Numbered from the stretch's first letter, positions 12,701-23,395 are shown. The stretch is 64,000 bases of DNA from Nereocystis luetkeana (GCA_031213475.1 JARUPZ010000003.1:15680869-15744868), one strand, 5' to 3'. Made by a program: numbers and translations. Notes: a model not told the origin generated them from the sequence alone.

Positions 12701-15700
12701 GATTTCAGTTTTTCGATAGAAAATGACTTTTTCTGTCCAACGCGTTAGGTTTTGGGCGTGCGGACGGACGTGTGTGGCTTTGTTCATTTGCTCGCTGGTG
12801 AATGCAGTTTTCATAATATTTTGTGGATTTGACAACGATGACTCTTCCCAGATTTGAGGATGCGACCTCTGAAACATGATGGAGGTCGGAGATAGGTGTA
12901 GGTATGATACTCAGACGTGCTCGCAGCTTCTCTCATGGAAGCTGTCCTGTACGCGTACTGCCGGACAACGTATACGAACAGCTCTTGAAGCGGGTAGAGC
13001 TTCGGGAAAGAAAATTACGGGGGGAAACACAGTAACCAGGACCAACTATGGTCCGTAAAAATACTGGAATACACTGGTTTTTGTATAGATGATGGGTCCC
13101 GATTACTATGGCCCCAGAAGTCAGGTTTTGGGTGGGGAGCAGAGCTCGATTGAGGACCTGCATAAAATGATACGGAGTATACAGATACACTCTTATCGTG
13201 TGCCAGTACTTCGTACCTGGTACGTGTTTTACCAATTATCAGCAATCCATTATATCGAAAGTTTTATCCGTGTCGGTCACATGTCACCCTTTTGACCGAT
13301 GTATCCCATAATTTTGACTGTTGCGTGGTGCATCCCACAATTGTGGCCGTTGCAGACGACGACCGGTTTCCTTGGCAATCTTGCGAAACCCCGTCGAAAA
13401 GTGATGCCATATTTGCTCTCACCCTCCACCCCGCGCTCACATCATACACCTCATACACATCATACACCTCATACAACACATACAACACACATCACACACG
13501 GTGGTGGAGGTTGCGGGGGGAGGCGGGGGTGTTCTTTATTGCGGCACCCAAGTCGCCTAAAGAAAACAAGTTTTGTTTAGCCGCAAGACACGAGCGCTGT
13601 CAAAAAAATATTCTCGAGGAATAAGGTTATTTTAACCGCAAAACAAAGCACATCAGTCATCCGAGAAGGCTGACGGAGAGACCTAACTTCTCACTTTTTA
13701 CCGCGACATGACGTAGGTCAGCCAGGCAAGAAAAAACAAACGCTACGAAGGAATACCTCGGGGGTAAAGTTTACGTCTTACCGCGCCACGCCGATCATCC
13801 GTAGGACTATGCGGACACCTTGGGTTTAACGCCCAGCGCTGCACTCACCACCAAGCCTCCCTCACCCTCTACGGGCATGCGGCTGCTGACAGCGTTTTGC
13901 CCCGTCCTCTGCCTAGCCTCGACCGAAAACAAAAACAGCACAAGTTCTGCTGTACGACTGAATCGAATCGAATCGCACCCCATGCCACTCCTCGCATGCC
14001 AACCGCGTCCCCTGAGCAACGCCCCAACGCCTCCAACCTTCCCACTCACTGGGCACCAAATCACACAAGGCACAAGCGTAACGCCCGCCATATACCGACC
14101 TGGCGTTCACCGATACCCTTTCCTTCCGTGCCCTTCCCCCACGCAGTTTAGCGGTACTCATCCGAGCACATGGATAGGACGTATGCGGGTGTACAGGTAG
14201 CTTGGTAGCGCTTATCCTGTCTGTTCATTTTGTGGGCGGTACGGTACGGTGCGGTGCGGTACGGTACCGTGGCGCGGCGGGGCCCAGCCCTTCTCTCCCG
14301 CAGTACAATAGTACCGCGGTTTCCGTTTCAGGTACGCAAAAAACAATGGGCGTACTGTATCATACATATAGCCGGGGGGGGGGGGAAGGCAACACGCCAA
14401 TACACGAAGCTCGCGCAAAAGAACTAAACCGCAGCGTTCCTCTCTCGGCCGACTAGACTATTTTCCGCAGACGATACCGTACTAACAACGTGGATTGCTT
14501 GCAGCCGACCTGGTGCAGAGCAAACAAACGAGCGCAATGGTGGCGAGGAAGCAACCCCCAACCCCACCCCCCCCTCCCGCCGCCCCGTCTCACCGCCCCC
14601 TCCAACTCTCCCATCCACCCCCGCCCCACCCTCATCCCAAACCCCGATGCGCTGGGCGAGGCACCGCAAGGAAACCCCCTGGGCCTGTTTTTTTTGTTCG
14701 TCTACCGTGCTGTGCGTACGTAAGTACCCTACCAGTACATACGTGCGTACGGACGGAACAGCGTCAATTTTGATCTACTCGGCGGGATCTTCCTTCCCAT
14801 CGCCACCCTCCCCCTCCCCGCTTGCTCCCTGCCCGCTCTCTGCTTGCTCCCCGCCGGCCTGGGCTGCCGTCGCCGCCCCCCCGTCCGCCCCGGAGGGGAT
14901 GGTCTCACCTGAGCCCCCCCCCCCGGAGTTCCCAGCTGACGTAGGCGTCGGCGTCGAAGGTGCCGCCGCTGCTGCTACTGGTGTCGCCGAAGCTGTAGAT
15001 CCTGCCGGGTCCGGGTCCGCAGCCGCTGGTGCAGCTGGCGCTGGTGAAGCAGTGGTGTCCGCGGGGGTGGTGGCGGCGGGGGTGGCGGCGGCAGGTGCTG
15101 CGGCGCTACTTGTGCCGGTTGATGGGGTGGCAGCGGTTACATCGCCGGTGGCGAACGCCTGTTGCGCGGTTTTTATCCGTGGCGTGCGTGAGCGATGACA
15201 AAGGACAATAAACGGTATTAATGGCGAGTTGGAAGGGCCGGCCGGGAGCTCGGAGGCTTCGGCTCATATGTGCGGGGGGAGGTCTTGTCGTGTTTCCAAC
15301 AAGGGTCGATGGGTGTTCCTTTCGATTGAACGAGCGTGCGCAGCATGCAGACCCACGAAAATCCCGACGTGCAATTTTAGTAGCGCATATGGATACCCCG
15401 GTGAATCCTCTCCCCGCGTGCTTCGAAAGGGGTACTTATAGCAGCACCGATTTTTTTCGGGGCCCCTCGCTATTAACAGTAGAGCTTCGTATCTCATCCG
15501 AATAAAAACAAAAAAACGTGCGGTTCACCCCCCCCAACGACCCCATGCCCTACTTAAACCAACTAGGTTGGCGTTTCTTACGGTCTATTTCCAATAAACA
15601 AAAAAAGTTACCCCCAACCGATGGGACCTTGCCCAAGAGTTGGTGAACTCTTTTAGGGCAAAACTGCAGTCTCTATTTTAGGGACAAAGCACTCAAATTC

Positions 15701-18700
15701 TAAGTAGTGTGTCTCCAAAACGGGACTACAGTCCTGAAGGGTTACATCCTAACCCAAGCAAAACTGGGCTAAAAGTGGCATTCTCGCCAGGTTTTTGCCA
15801 CAACTTTAGGAAAATCGTATATTTTCGTGGGTTGGGGTCATTTCTTTGCGGAAAACAGACGACAAATAACCCACCCCATCCAAATTGATTCCAACCATTT
15901 TTTTCGCAAACACCCCTTAACACGGTAAAACGCAAAAAGCATTTCAACGGTATAGGGAGCAGTACATCCTCAGCTCAGGTGTCCAGTCAGAAAAATACGG
16001 CGTGAAAGTGCTACCCCTATTGAAGCACACGCCTCCTTGGGGAAACCTGGGTGTCTACTCGAGGATGACCAGAACAATCAGCAGGGTTTACCACTTATTC
16101 GATATTTGGTCTGATTGGCTTAGGATCAGGATTTGGGTTGCTCTGATTGGCTTAGGGTTAGGATTAGGGTTATAGGTGTATTCGTCTCCTACACAGTGTG
16201 TTTCAACCATTTTCTCGAATAAGTGGTAGCAACTTGCCCCAGATTGGGTACCCGGTAGTATAGACATATCGTATAATATGTACAATAATTCCCACCTGTT
16301 CTTGCGGAGAGAAGCCCATGTTTTGGAGAATACTCTGCAAGTTTTGAATGTTGAGCCCCTGTTCGTTTGAGACCAGGCCTGATCCCGCGCCCGCTGTCGC
16401 TCCCAAGCCAGATGACCCCGCGCCCCCGCCCTGCTTAGTTTGATCCGTTTCAGCAACGAACGACGGTTTCAGCATCCTCGTCACATAACATGATCATGTC
16501 TGTTGACATGGAGACGGACTAAAAACACATATTTGAACACCAGTGCTTGGTACCTGGTACCTGGTAAAAAATACAACGAAAAAACACACCTTGTAATACA
16601 AAACACACACACCAGGCACATCAACACATGCTCTACATACATAGCAGATACCTGGTAAATCCAAAGAAAGACATGAATTCGTACTTCAACGCGAATACAC
16701 AAGACCTTTTAACCCTTTTAGAACTGCAGTCCCGTTTTCGGTCCCCAGAATGGGATTGCAGTCTTAAAAGGGTTGATAGCTGTCAAGGACAAGACATTGA
16801 AAAGTGAGTGCAACTGAGAGGCAAATAAAACAAGACGCATCCAAAGCCTGTACGAGTATCGCTATTGATGTACAATAGTAAATGTCGTCTCAAAGAACAG
16901 TTGCATAGGCCAGTTGAAGAGGGGTTTACGCTATCCCGTTCACTGCTGCAAGAAAGGTACCATGGTACATCATGTTAATTGCAAATAATTTGTCTCCAAA
17001 ATGAGGGTGCAGCTCTACGCGGGCCAGCACCTCGCTCCTTGAAATGGCTTACACTTGAAATTGCTCACACACGCGGGGGGAATGGACGCCGAGCTCGGTT
17101 GATGAACAGAAAGCCAGCTCCGTAAAGGCACCAACAGCTGCGGCCTCCAGTTGCTGAATAGAAGGCCAACCACGCACAAAACGCCTACTTGTAACAAGAG
17201 CGTCTGACGGGATGACCTAATCGCGCCATACCCTGCACCGACATCAGCGTCGCCAGCATCGGCATCAGGATTAGCTTCACCACCATCACCACCGCCACCG
17301 CCGCCACTAACACAATCGCCATCATCACCATAATAACCCCCACCCCCACCACCACCACCACCACCACCACCACCACTGCCACCCCCACAATCAGCACCAC
17401 CCCAATCATCACCACCACCCCAACCACCACCACCACCGCCCCCCGCCACCACCATTACCCTCACCACCACCACCACCACCACCACCACCACCACCACCAC
17501 TCCCACTACCCCCACCACCACCACCAACACCATCACCCCTACTCCCGCCACCACAAGCCACCACCAACACCACCGCCACCAACACAACCAACATCAACAC
17601 CACGATCGACGACCCCGCCTGGGCTCACCATGCTCGACAAGAGCTCCATCATGTCACTGTTGGACGACCCTCTATTAATAGCGGCCGGCGCATCGTCCGA
17701 CGGGGGAGAGTTGGTCAGCTCGTTCACCTTCTTCATGTTCTCCTGAAAAATACGTGGTGACGTCGAGCCAATCAGCGACAAGAAAATCACGACGTGGCCC
17801 ATCAGCGACAAGTGTTTCACGCCGCGGCCAATGAGCAAACAGCGCCAGAGTAGACAAGAGCTGCTCGTCGTGACAACGCACACCGCGAATAAACAAATCA
17901 CCCCCAGCAGCAACATCAACACCTAATGCGCGCGGAACTCGCGGCATCGACACGAGGACGACTTAGCCCAGATTCGTCAGAATGGTTGGTAGTCCCACGT
18001 ACTCCTATGTACCTGGTAATACGTTTTTACAGAGCGAATGCTGCCATGAATGGAAGAGGGTGGCAAGCCTATACCTGGTATATGGAATAACGTTTGTTTT
18101 TTTTTGCTCATCCCATTTATTATCTTCGCACATCTTCTTCTCTCTCTCCTTCCAACTCGTAACTCAGATCCGGGGTCACATAGCAGGCTCTTCTACCCCC
18201 TTCCCGCTACGGTACGTGCCTTCATTTCTATTACGAGAAGATTTCAGCCTTTTCTTCCCTCGTCTACTCGCATCGAATCGTGCCTACCCACGCTTCAAGG
18301 CGCTCTCAACAATTGAATCCCTTTTGATTTTTATTTATGCAAATGAAGTCAAATGTCCGACCCACCTGGGGCTCGAACCCAGGACTCAAACACAAGTAGA
18401 ATTCGAGGTTAACCACTTGAACCACCGGGGCGACCGGCTACAATACAACCGGTGAAACCGAATCAAGGACTCGAAACGAAATACCGCGCTATGGCGTAAC
18501 GCAAGACAGTAGTGTGAAAAGTACTGCTGCTGCTGCCGCTGCTGTACTGGTGCTGCTGCTATTGCGGGGGACCATAGTTAACAGGACCTATGGTATACAT
18601 AAAAACCTATATGTTTGAGCATTTTTATCAACAATATTTGGTCCTGTTAACTATGGCCCCCCGTAATACTAAAAACTACTACTGCCACTACCTCAACTAC

Positions 18701-19939
18701 CTATCATGCAGCAAAGAATGCTCGCCTCGTCTTTTTCGGGATCCTTGTCCTGCATCCAGTAGAAGAAACGTCGGTTACCGGCTATCTCCATCAGGAACAC
18801 ACGCTCTCCCTCTCGGCCGGTGTCCACCTTCCTGTACACGGCTTCCTCCGGCAAGATGATGATATCCTGCCCAGACGAAATAATGAAACCCAGCCGATAC
18901 ACCGCCAGAAAAAAAAAAAAAAAAAGAGGGAACCCGCGAAAGGGTTTCGCACAGCATTTTTGGCGTGTGGAAAAAACACTTTGTAGGTCTACTTGACAAC
19001 ACAGAAGACAGAGGAAGCGCCGGCCCGCGGGCCTTGAGGCTTTACTCCGCAGGGTTCGGGGGTTGTTTCCGCTTTGAAGCTCTCGTCTTTTTATCGCTAG
19101 AGCCACAGACATTAACAGTGCAGGACTGCAATCTCGTTCAGGGGACGAACTGCCTAGAATGTGAGTGATTTGCCCCCAAAACGGGACTGACGGCAGTGTG
19201 CCCTGAAAGGGTTAAAGCAGGAAGGACTAAAGCCGGCTGAATATTAAACACACAAAACAAATATCGAGTCGCTTCGACTGCTTTTCCCACAAGTGGTGGG
19301 CGTCAAAAAACAAGAAACAAAAACACAGCGATATTTCCTTCCACGTTTGTGGTATAAATGTTTCCCCGAAGGGAGCGTTTACGTTTCAACCGAGGTCTGC
19401 GCTGATCCCTATCTTGCCTCTGCGCAGCACGCGCACCAAAAACACGCGCTGCGGAGGTCAAGATGCGTCAAGAAAACCTGAATGGATCCTTCCGAAAAAA
19501 CTAAACGAAAATCATCCACGTTCTGTATTGATAGGACTGGGTTTGACGAGGGTGCAACACACGCGAAATAACACTACCACAGCACCAAAACACAGAAACA
19601 CCGAAACGAGAACGTACGAGTAAACGAAAAAACGAGCGACCGAAAAGATGAAACACCAAAGCACCGATAGATCAAAATACCGGAGAAAAACATACCAAAG
19701 AAACAACAACGACAGAAAAAAGAAAAAATAGGACAAACTAAACAAAGAAAACAACTGCTGGGGTCACTCACATCCACTACGGTTCCGCTAGGCCGCTCCT
19801 TCCACGCGAAGTGCATCAGCTGGTCGTCGGGACCCTTAAAGAGGCTGATGCTGCCCTTGCGGAGGTCAGGGGATATGTGGAACTTGTCCCCGCCCTTGTC
19901 GACAACCTTCATCTTGCCGGCCTTGAAGCTCAGCAACGC
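3731..19939 (-). CDS. Proteasomal ubiquitin receptor Rpn13/ADRM1, 5'-incomplete, with a nonsense codon
   Basis: Rpn13 binds ubiquitin chains on the 26S proteasome lid/base through its PRU domain and recruits the deubiquitinase UCH37 through its C-terminal DEUBAD domain. Exons in transcript order (minus strand): 19772-19939, 18726-18866, 17629-17742, 16296-16430, 14909-15158, 10678-10764, 8878-9013, 7874-7927 (or to 7942), 4353-4457, 3731-3931. PRU hallmarks are SFKAGKM, DLRKG, HFAWKERPSG, DIIILPEE, FFYWMQDKDPEKDE and KKVNELTNSPP. A Gly/Ala/Thr/Pro linker follows with LNIQNLQSILQNMG and LTAADLQRAMMSI. DEUBAD parts are LTAVMDADAIVAPGILDDPE, RVLLPLLPDG, IRSPQLQRALSYLQEAL and GDAANAYLQAMIHAAE, then an acidic Glu/Gly tail. 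The start exon upstream of 19939 was not found. Oddities: an in-frame TAG at 8939-8941; an apparent GC splice donor after 18726; phase mismatches at the joins 8878/7927 and 14909/10764. Family identity is firm; functionality is uncertain. Confidence 0.85.
4458..7873 (-). other. Long Rpn13 intron without recognised content
   Basis: This 3.4 kb stretch separates the last two DEUBAD exons of Rpn13. I see no additional exon, RNA gene or clear transposon. TACCAGGTA palindromes occur at 6764 and 6997. AT-rich and poly-A tracts lie around 5750-5950 and 6230. Confidence 0.5.
8352..8602 (+). mobile_element. tRNA-derived SINE copy
   Basis: The 5' part resembles a tRNA gene with an A-box-like TGGCTCAGCGGC and a decayed B box (CTTCAAATCCC). 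The body (GAGAGCGCGTAGAGTGGGTA, then GACGAGGGAAGAAATGGCTG) and the end GCCTGCTATGTGACCC match, block by block, the reverse-strand copy at 18174-18440 and a partial copy at 11985-12150. The shared tRNA-like head, shared body and dispersed positions indicate a SINE. It lies in an Rpn13 intron, in sense orientation to the plus strand. An adjacent poly-C run precedes it. Confidence 0.7.
8939..8941 (-). other. In-frame TAG inside the Rpn13 DEUBAD exon
   Basis: On the minus strand the exon reads ...DDPEV, TAG, RVLLPLLPDG... in one frame. The residues on both sides align without a gap to the conserved DEUBAD helix region, where animal Rpn13 has a Gln at the equivalent place. A single C-to-T change (CAG to TAG) explains it. 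It may be a real null allele, a sequencing error or a pseudogene mark. Confidence 0.75.
9097..9290. repeat. Poly-G tracts and a duplicated GTAGTCGTATGACC block
   Basis: Two long G runs (about 9097-9118 and 9199-9227) each adjoin a copy of a unit containing CATGCATGGCCGTAGTCGTA or its CATGCAGGGCCGTAGTCGTA variant, followed by ACCCTCGCATC. The same unit occurs once at 37482-37540 and is related to the 51-bp array at 9749-9939. Overlapping Pro-rich open frames are artefacts of the G runs. Confidence 0.7.
9749..9939. repeat. 51-bp tandem repeat, about 3.7 copies
   Basis: The unit begins with CTCATTGCCATGATGACCGT, then AGTCGTATAGGAGGGGG, then AAAGGTTGGGCAG. Copies start near 9749, 9800, 9851 and 9902, and the last is cut short. 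Because 51 is divisible by three, the minus strand stays open through the array with a repeating 17-residue frame, which I regard as non-coding. Confidence 0.85.
10318..10592. repeat. Degenerate AAAGCAGTACA satellite
   Basis: Variants of a 10-13 bp unit (ACTAAAAGCAGTACA, AATATCAGTACA, ATAGAAGCAGTACA) are repeated over about 275 bp. A longer higher-order period is visible because the block ACTAAAAACAGTACAATAG recurs. It lies in the Rpn13 intron beside the exon at 10678-10764. Confidence 0.75.
11126..11400. repeat. Degenerate ~34-bp array of CAAGGACCGGTNCGCGAA
   Basis: The motif CAAGGACCGGTYCGCGAA or close variants occurs near 11170, 11204, 11238, 11267, 11301 and 11335, with a weaker copy near 11380. 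Spacing is 29-34 bp. The spacers do not resemble each other, so only the 17-18 bp core is conserved. See findings. Confidence 0.7.
11836..11949. mobile_element. TA-flanked MITE, family A, diverged copy
   Basis: Inverted ends (TTCCGGGGGGCC... and ...GGCCCCCCATAG) are flanked by TA on both sides. The interior shows the family's ACAGGACCTACGG and ACTAACAATATTT blocks. It carries an extra CCAGGTA at 11886-11892 relative to most family members. Confidence 0.7.
11985..12150 (+). mobile_element. 5'-truncated SINE copy
   Basis: Begins near a B-box-like TTCGAATCC, then matches the body of the SINE at 8352-8602 (GAGAGCACCTTCGTAGCGTG, then CTTCTCGGGATAAAAATG) and ends near GAGAGCCTAGCC. The tRNA head is mostly missing. 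It sits directly beside the MITE at 11836-11949. Confidence 0.6.
12645..12830. repeat. Two-copy tandem repeat, period about 99 bp
   Basis: GTTAGGTTTTGGGCTTGCGG followed by ACGGACGCGTGTGACTTTG, then TTCATTTGCTCGTTGGTG, is repeated at 12744 with few changes. No function is apparent. Confidence 0.8.
13015..13125. mobile_element. Possible decayed family A MITE
   Basis: Starts TTACGGGGGGAAACACAGTA and ends near ATTACTATGGCCCC, as in family A, with a CAGGACC block after the left end. The interior is poorly conserved, so this is tentative. Confidence 0.35.
15640..15748. repeat. TTAA-family palindromic MITE (family B), diverged
   Basis: Left arm CTTTTAGGGCAAAACTGCAG and right arm GGGACTACAGTCCTGAAGGG enclose the family's central CACTCAAATTCTAAGTAGT block. 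Both ends have decayed. It lies in an Rpn13 intron. Confidence 0.55.
16130..16172. repeat. Short interstitial telomere-like tract
   Basis: GGCTTAGGGTTAGGATTAGG followed by GTTATAG resembles a few units of TTAGGG. It lies inside an Rpn13 intron, so it is not a chromosome end. Confidence 0.45.
16709..16775. repeat. Short family B (TTAA) palindrome
   Basis: Begins TTAACCCTTTTAGAACTGCA and ends CTTAAAAGGGTT. The central part of the usual ~95-bp element is missing, leaving a 67-bp near-perfect hairpin. Confidence 0.65.
17338..17600. repeat. (CCA)n-rich microsatellite in an Rpn13 intron
   Basis: Long runs of CAC/CCA triplets with occasional CCG and CAT variants lie just downstream, in transcript terms, of the exon at 17629-17742. 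The Val- and Gly-rich open frames here are by-products of the repeat. Confidence 0.85.
18174..18440 (-). mobile_element. Full-length tRNA-derived SINE, reverse strand
   Basis: Read on the minus strand, it starts with a tRNA-like head: CCCCGGTGGTTCAAGTGGTT (A-box region) and GGGTTCGAGCCCC (B box, a good match to GGTTCGANNCC). The body then matches the copies at 8352-8602 and 11985-12150 and ends GCCTGCTATGTGACCCC. The intact B box makes this the best preserved copy. The head does not fold into a convincing mature tRNA, since the acceptor arms do not pair, so I call it a SINE rather than a tRNA gene. Confidence 0.75.
18562..18666. mobile_element. Family A MITE, 105 bp
   Basis: TA-flanked. Left end TTGCGGGGGACCATAGTTAA, right end GGCCCCCCGTAA. 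It contains the family blocks AGGACCTATGGTATACAT and CAACAATATTTGGTCC. It lies in an Rpn13 intron, about 60 bp from the exon at 18726-18866. Confidence 0.85.
19118..19216. repeat. Diverged family B (TTAA) element
   Basis: Right side CAAAACGGGACTGACGG then CTGAAAGGGTTAAAG, left side GCAGGACTGCAATCTCG. Recognisable but eroded. Confidence 0.45.
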
Positions 19940-20586
19940 CTGTTTGGAACACCACAAAACCACAGAAACGAAAAAAAAACAAAAGCCAAAAAACAGCAGA
20001 CGAAATAGCCAAAAATAAAAAAGAACAAAGAACACGTCAACGGAGGATTGGGCGGGCGGAAGCGGGCGGAAGCATGAAGCGGAAGCACGAAGTGAGGGAA
20101 AAGAGAGAAAGAAAAAAAGCATTCGAAGAAATAAAATAGTTGAATTAAAAAAGCATGCGTAGTCGTACTCGTATTTTATTCGTCGTGCAGGCAGAACTCC
20201 CACGCGCACCGCCAGAAACAACTAGCTGATGCAATGATGCGATGCACTGATAACACACCCTAAGGGAGTCGTTGAGTGTGCGAGGAGTACGATGGGGTTT
20301 CATGCGACGGTCTGAGCATACGTAGAGACAACAGGCGTGCGCCTCCCGGGGGCATTTGACATGGTAGCGGGAGATGCCTGACAATGGCATTCTACAAGTG
20401 TGTATGTTCGATATTCTACTCCACGTCTACATTTGCCCTTCCTGTCCTGGCACCATTAAAGCCTACCCACGAACCCCTCCCGGCCCGGCCCTTGACATCA
20501 TGAGGTGAATTGAGAACAGGGGTGCACTTGAAATTTCGAAAGGTAGGCCCTCGCTTGAGAAGCCCTTGTACCTACAGTTATTAATA

Positions 20587-20691
20587 GTACGGGGGTCCAT
20601 AGTAAATAGGACCTACGGTACACACAAAAACCTACATATTTCGCGAGTTTTATTAACAATATTTGGTCCTAATTACTATGGTCCCCGGCAA
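20587..20691. mobile_element. Family A MITE, diverged
   Basis: Preceded by TA. Left end GTACGGGGGTCCATAGTAAA, right end GGTCCCCGGCAA. The interior blocks ATAGGACCTACGG and TAACAATATTTGGTCC are retained. Confidence 0.75.
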
Positions 20692-20879
20692 TGGTATAAC
20701 GAAAAGCCAAAAGTGGAAAAATATACCATGGTATATTGCTACTCGTAGTGTAACCCGATAAACAACACACACCTCGCATTATCTATCTAGTTTTTCAGCT
20801 GCGGTTGTGAAAGGTTGCGCAGGACCTGCATAGTACAAACCCAACCCAGGAAATTTGTGCCAGATCATGAGGACTATAC

Positions 20880-21015
20880 GGGTCTCTCTCGGCAACATGA
20901 GCTAAATCATACATTATCTGGAATATACGTACGATATATCTGCCTTACACGATCTAGATCATGACGTGGAAATGATCTGTAGATGATCTGTAGACGATCT
21001 GCAGATCTGTCCGAG
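20880..21015. repeat. GATCTGTAGA/GATCTATC dispersed repeat, first cluster
   Basis: Variants of AGATGATCTGTAGACGATCT are repeated several times. Related clusters occur at about 21895-22095 and 23205-23395 (GATGATCTATCTGATCTATC). Each cluster is a degenerate short-period satellite without coding content. Confidence 0.6.
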
Positions 21016-21448
21016 ATAGGTAGCACTCCCATGGCTCACGTACATACATACCAGGTATCGAGCATTAGTGTAAAACCCCAATGACCCCCAATACTAGTCC
21101 GAGGACAGTGTAGGAGTTGCTAAGCTGAGAAATAGTTCGGCCGGAAAATGCTACCCCCCCCGTTACATAGTAGAACGTATCTGCATAGAAAACGCGGTGC
21201 AACGCAGCAGTGTAACGACTCCGAGAAGGGCGGACGCACCAGCTCGCTTTTCCTCCACCCGACGCATCAGCTTTTTGGTGCGTCACCAACCCATCATGAC
21301 GCCCAACGACTCTTTCCAAGAGCGTATACAACGAGTCGGCAAGGGCCCGCACGTGTTGCACACACAACGGTCCTACTGAAACGGAGGCGTCGTCCGGAAG
21401 GGTCCGTGTACACCGACCCCCTGCACTAAAACTACAGCAGGATGTTTC

Positions 21449-21554
21449 ACCCTTTTAGGACTGTTAGTACTGCAGCCTCGTATTGTGGGGTAAACCACTC
21501 AAATTCTGAGTAGTCTGTCCCCTAATCGGGACTGCATTTTGCCCTAAAAGGGTC
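21449..21554. repeat. Family B (TTAA) palindromic element
   Basis: Left arm ACCCTTTTAGGACTG, centre CCACTCAAATTCTGAGTAGT, right arm CGGGACTGCA and CCCTAAAAGGGT. The arms pair with some mismatches. Confidence 0.65.
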
Positions 21555-21894
21555 ACGGCTTGGAAACTACTAGAGGCCCATCTGTATCTCATCCCGTAGC
21601 CGCGTTCTTTTGTGGCAGAAAGTTTCACAAAAATAGAGCATGGTATCATGCACACGAGTAAACGAGAAGCAAAAAAGGAAATCAAGACATCAGCGAAACC
21701 ACGCACTCTACCTAAACATATCCCCTTCGGAACCTTACCAACACCCAAGTACCAGGTATGTTTCGGGGCCAATATCCGCGGATTTCGAGTTGGCTCATGT
21801 TTGCAGTGGGAAAAAGTGGTCGCATCTCGGACAATTAATCGATTCCCAGTTGATCAACTAGATACTTCAGGGCAGATAGTTCCCTCATCTGTAT

Positions 21895-22095
21895 GATCTG
21901 TGTGATCTAGCTCGCGTTACCAGGTGGGAGCCGTATGATCCGAACGATATGTACTATACAGATCCTGCACAGCACCTCAGAAAGGCAGGTTAGGCTCTAG
22001 ATGATCTATATGGTATATATGTAGATGATCTATCTGATCTATCTTTAGACGATGCATCTAATATATTTGATCTATCTGCAGATGATATTTGTGAT
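21895..22095. repeat. GATCTATCTG dispersed repeat, second cluster
   Basis: Repeats of TGTATGATCTGTGTGATC, GATGATCTATCTGATCTATC and related variants occur at irregular spacing. Confidence 0.6.
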
Positions 22096-23204
22096 ATATA
22101 CAAGGCGCTTCGCTCCGCAGGCGGCCTACGCCGCCCGCTACGCTCGCTCAGGAAGGAAAAAAGTACATCAAATTATGCGAAGCGAACAGAGGTCCACGAT
22201 TGAGTTTAGTTTTTTCAAGGATCGTAATTGCAAACCGGCGACTTGACAATGCCAAGAGTCCCGCCGCCATGTTTCAGGAAAAAACAGCTCCGACGTCAGC
22301 TTGGATGCCACATATACGCTTCGCGTCGCGGATGTCGTACGTACGTGCATACCCCAGGTAGGGTACTACTCTCTGTACTTATTTTCTTTTTTCGATATGC
22401 TCTATGTCTGTACTCGTATATACGAAGAAAGCGAAAGCACAGCACGGCACAGCAGCAAAAACAATGAAAATGAAACCGAAAACTCGGAAAGGAAAAAAAA
22501 TCCCCGTCCCCTCTCGTGCAATACTTTTCTGCCTGATTGGAACACCATACACCCGGTCGAAAAGAAGAAAAGAAAAAATCGCACAGAAGAGCTTCTCTCT
22601 CAGCCTCGTACGCCGCCCGCCCCTCTCGCGACCACCTCGCTACCGATTCGGTCCGGGTAAAGCTTTTATCACTCTCTGCCACAGCCAGTCCCGTCACCCG
22701 CCTCGCGTGAAGCCCGTTGCTCACCGTGGCCGTCGTTCGCCAGCTCGATAACGTTGGTGTTCAAACTGCACACCTCCTTCTTTCAACTTTAGCGTGGTCG
22801 CAAAAATAAGCACCGCTTGAATATTATCTTGCCCTCCCGAACGACCTTATAACTCGTACATACTCTATCAACAATCATAAATCGAAGCCAGACAAAGCCC
22901 GTTCCTGCATCCCTCGTGTCTCGAGGCACACGCGACGCCTAGGCACGAAAGCGGCGACCGCGCTCCTTGCAACCCCCCCTCTACCCGCCAGCACCCGCTG
23001 ACACCCGCGACGGTGCCGGGTCCTCCCGCGATGCCGTGCTCGGAGAACACGCACGCACACGAACGAAAGAAGAAAAAAGGAAGAAAGGACCGAGAAAACA
23101 AAGAACTGGTGGAAAGGTCCGGCAAGTAATGAAAGGAGGCGGTTTGGAAGTGGGAGCCCTGAGAGGCCAGGGATGCACCAACCGAGCACGCTCAGGGGTT
23201 GTGA

Positions 23205-23395
23205 TCTAAGTATGTAGTTCTATGTAGATGATCTACCTGATAAATCTGTAAATTATCTATCTGGTATAAATGTAGATGATATATCTGATATATCTGAGCT
23301 ATCGGTAGAATATATCTGTAGATGATCTACCTGATCTATCTGTAGGTGATCTATCTGATCTATCGGTGGATACTCTACATGATATGTCTAACGCG
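23205..23395. repeat. GATCTATCTG dispersed repeat, third cluster
   Basis: Units such as GTAGATGATCTACCTGAT recur with a period of roughly 22-30 bp. Same family as the clusters at 20880 and 21895. Confidence 0.65.

Noticed and set aside
17015-17600. Val- and Gly-rich minus-strand frames up to 190 codons
   Set aside because: They follow the (CCA)n microsatellite in an Rpn13 intron and show no domain.
18360-18440. Functional tRNA gene on the minus strand
   Set aside because: A and B boxes are present but the acceptor arms do not pair, and the sequence continues into a body shared with two other loci, so it is a SINE head.
20440-20520. Candidate first exon of Rpn13 on the minus strand (MSRAGPGGVRG before GTAGGC)
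   Set aside because: The donor phase does not match the phase-0 start of the exon at 19939; joining them creates a stop at once.
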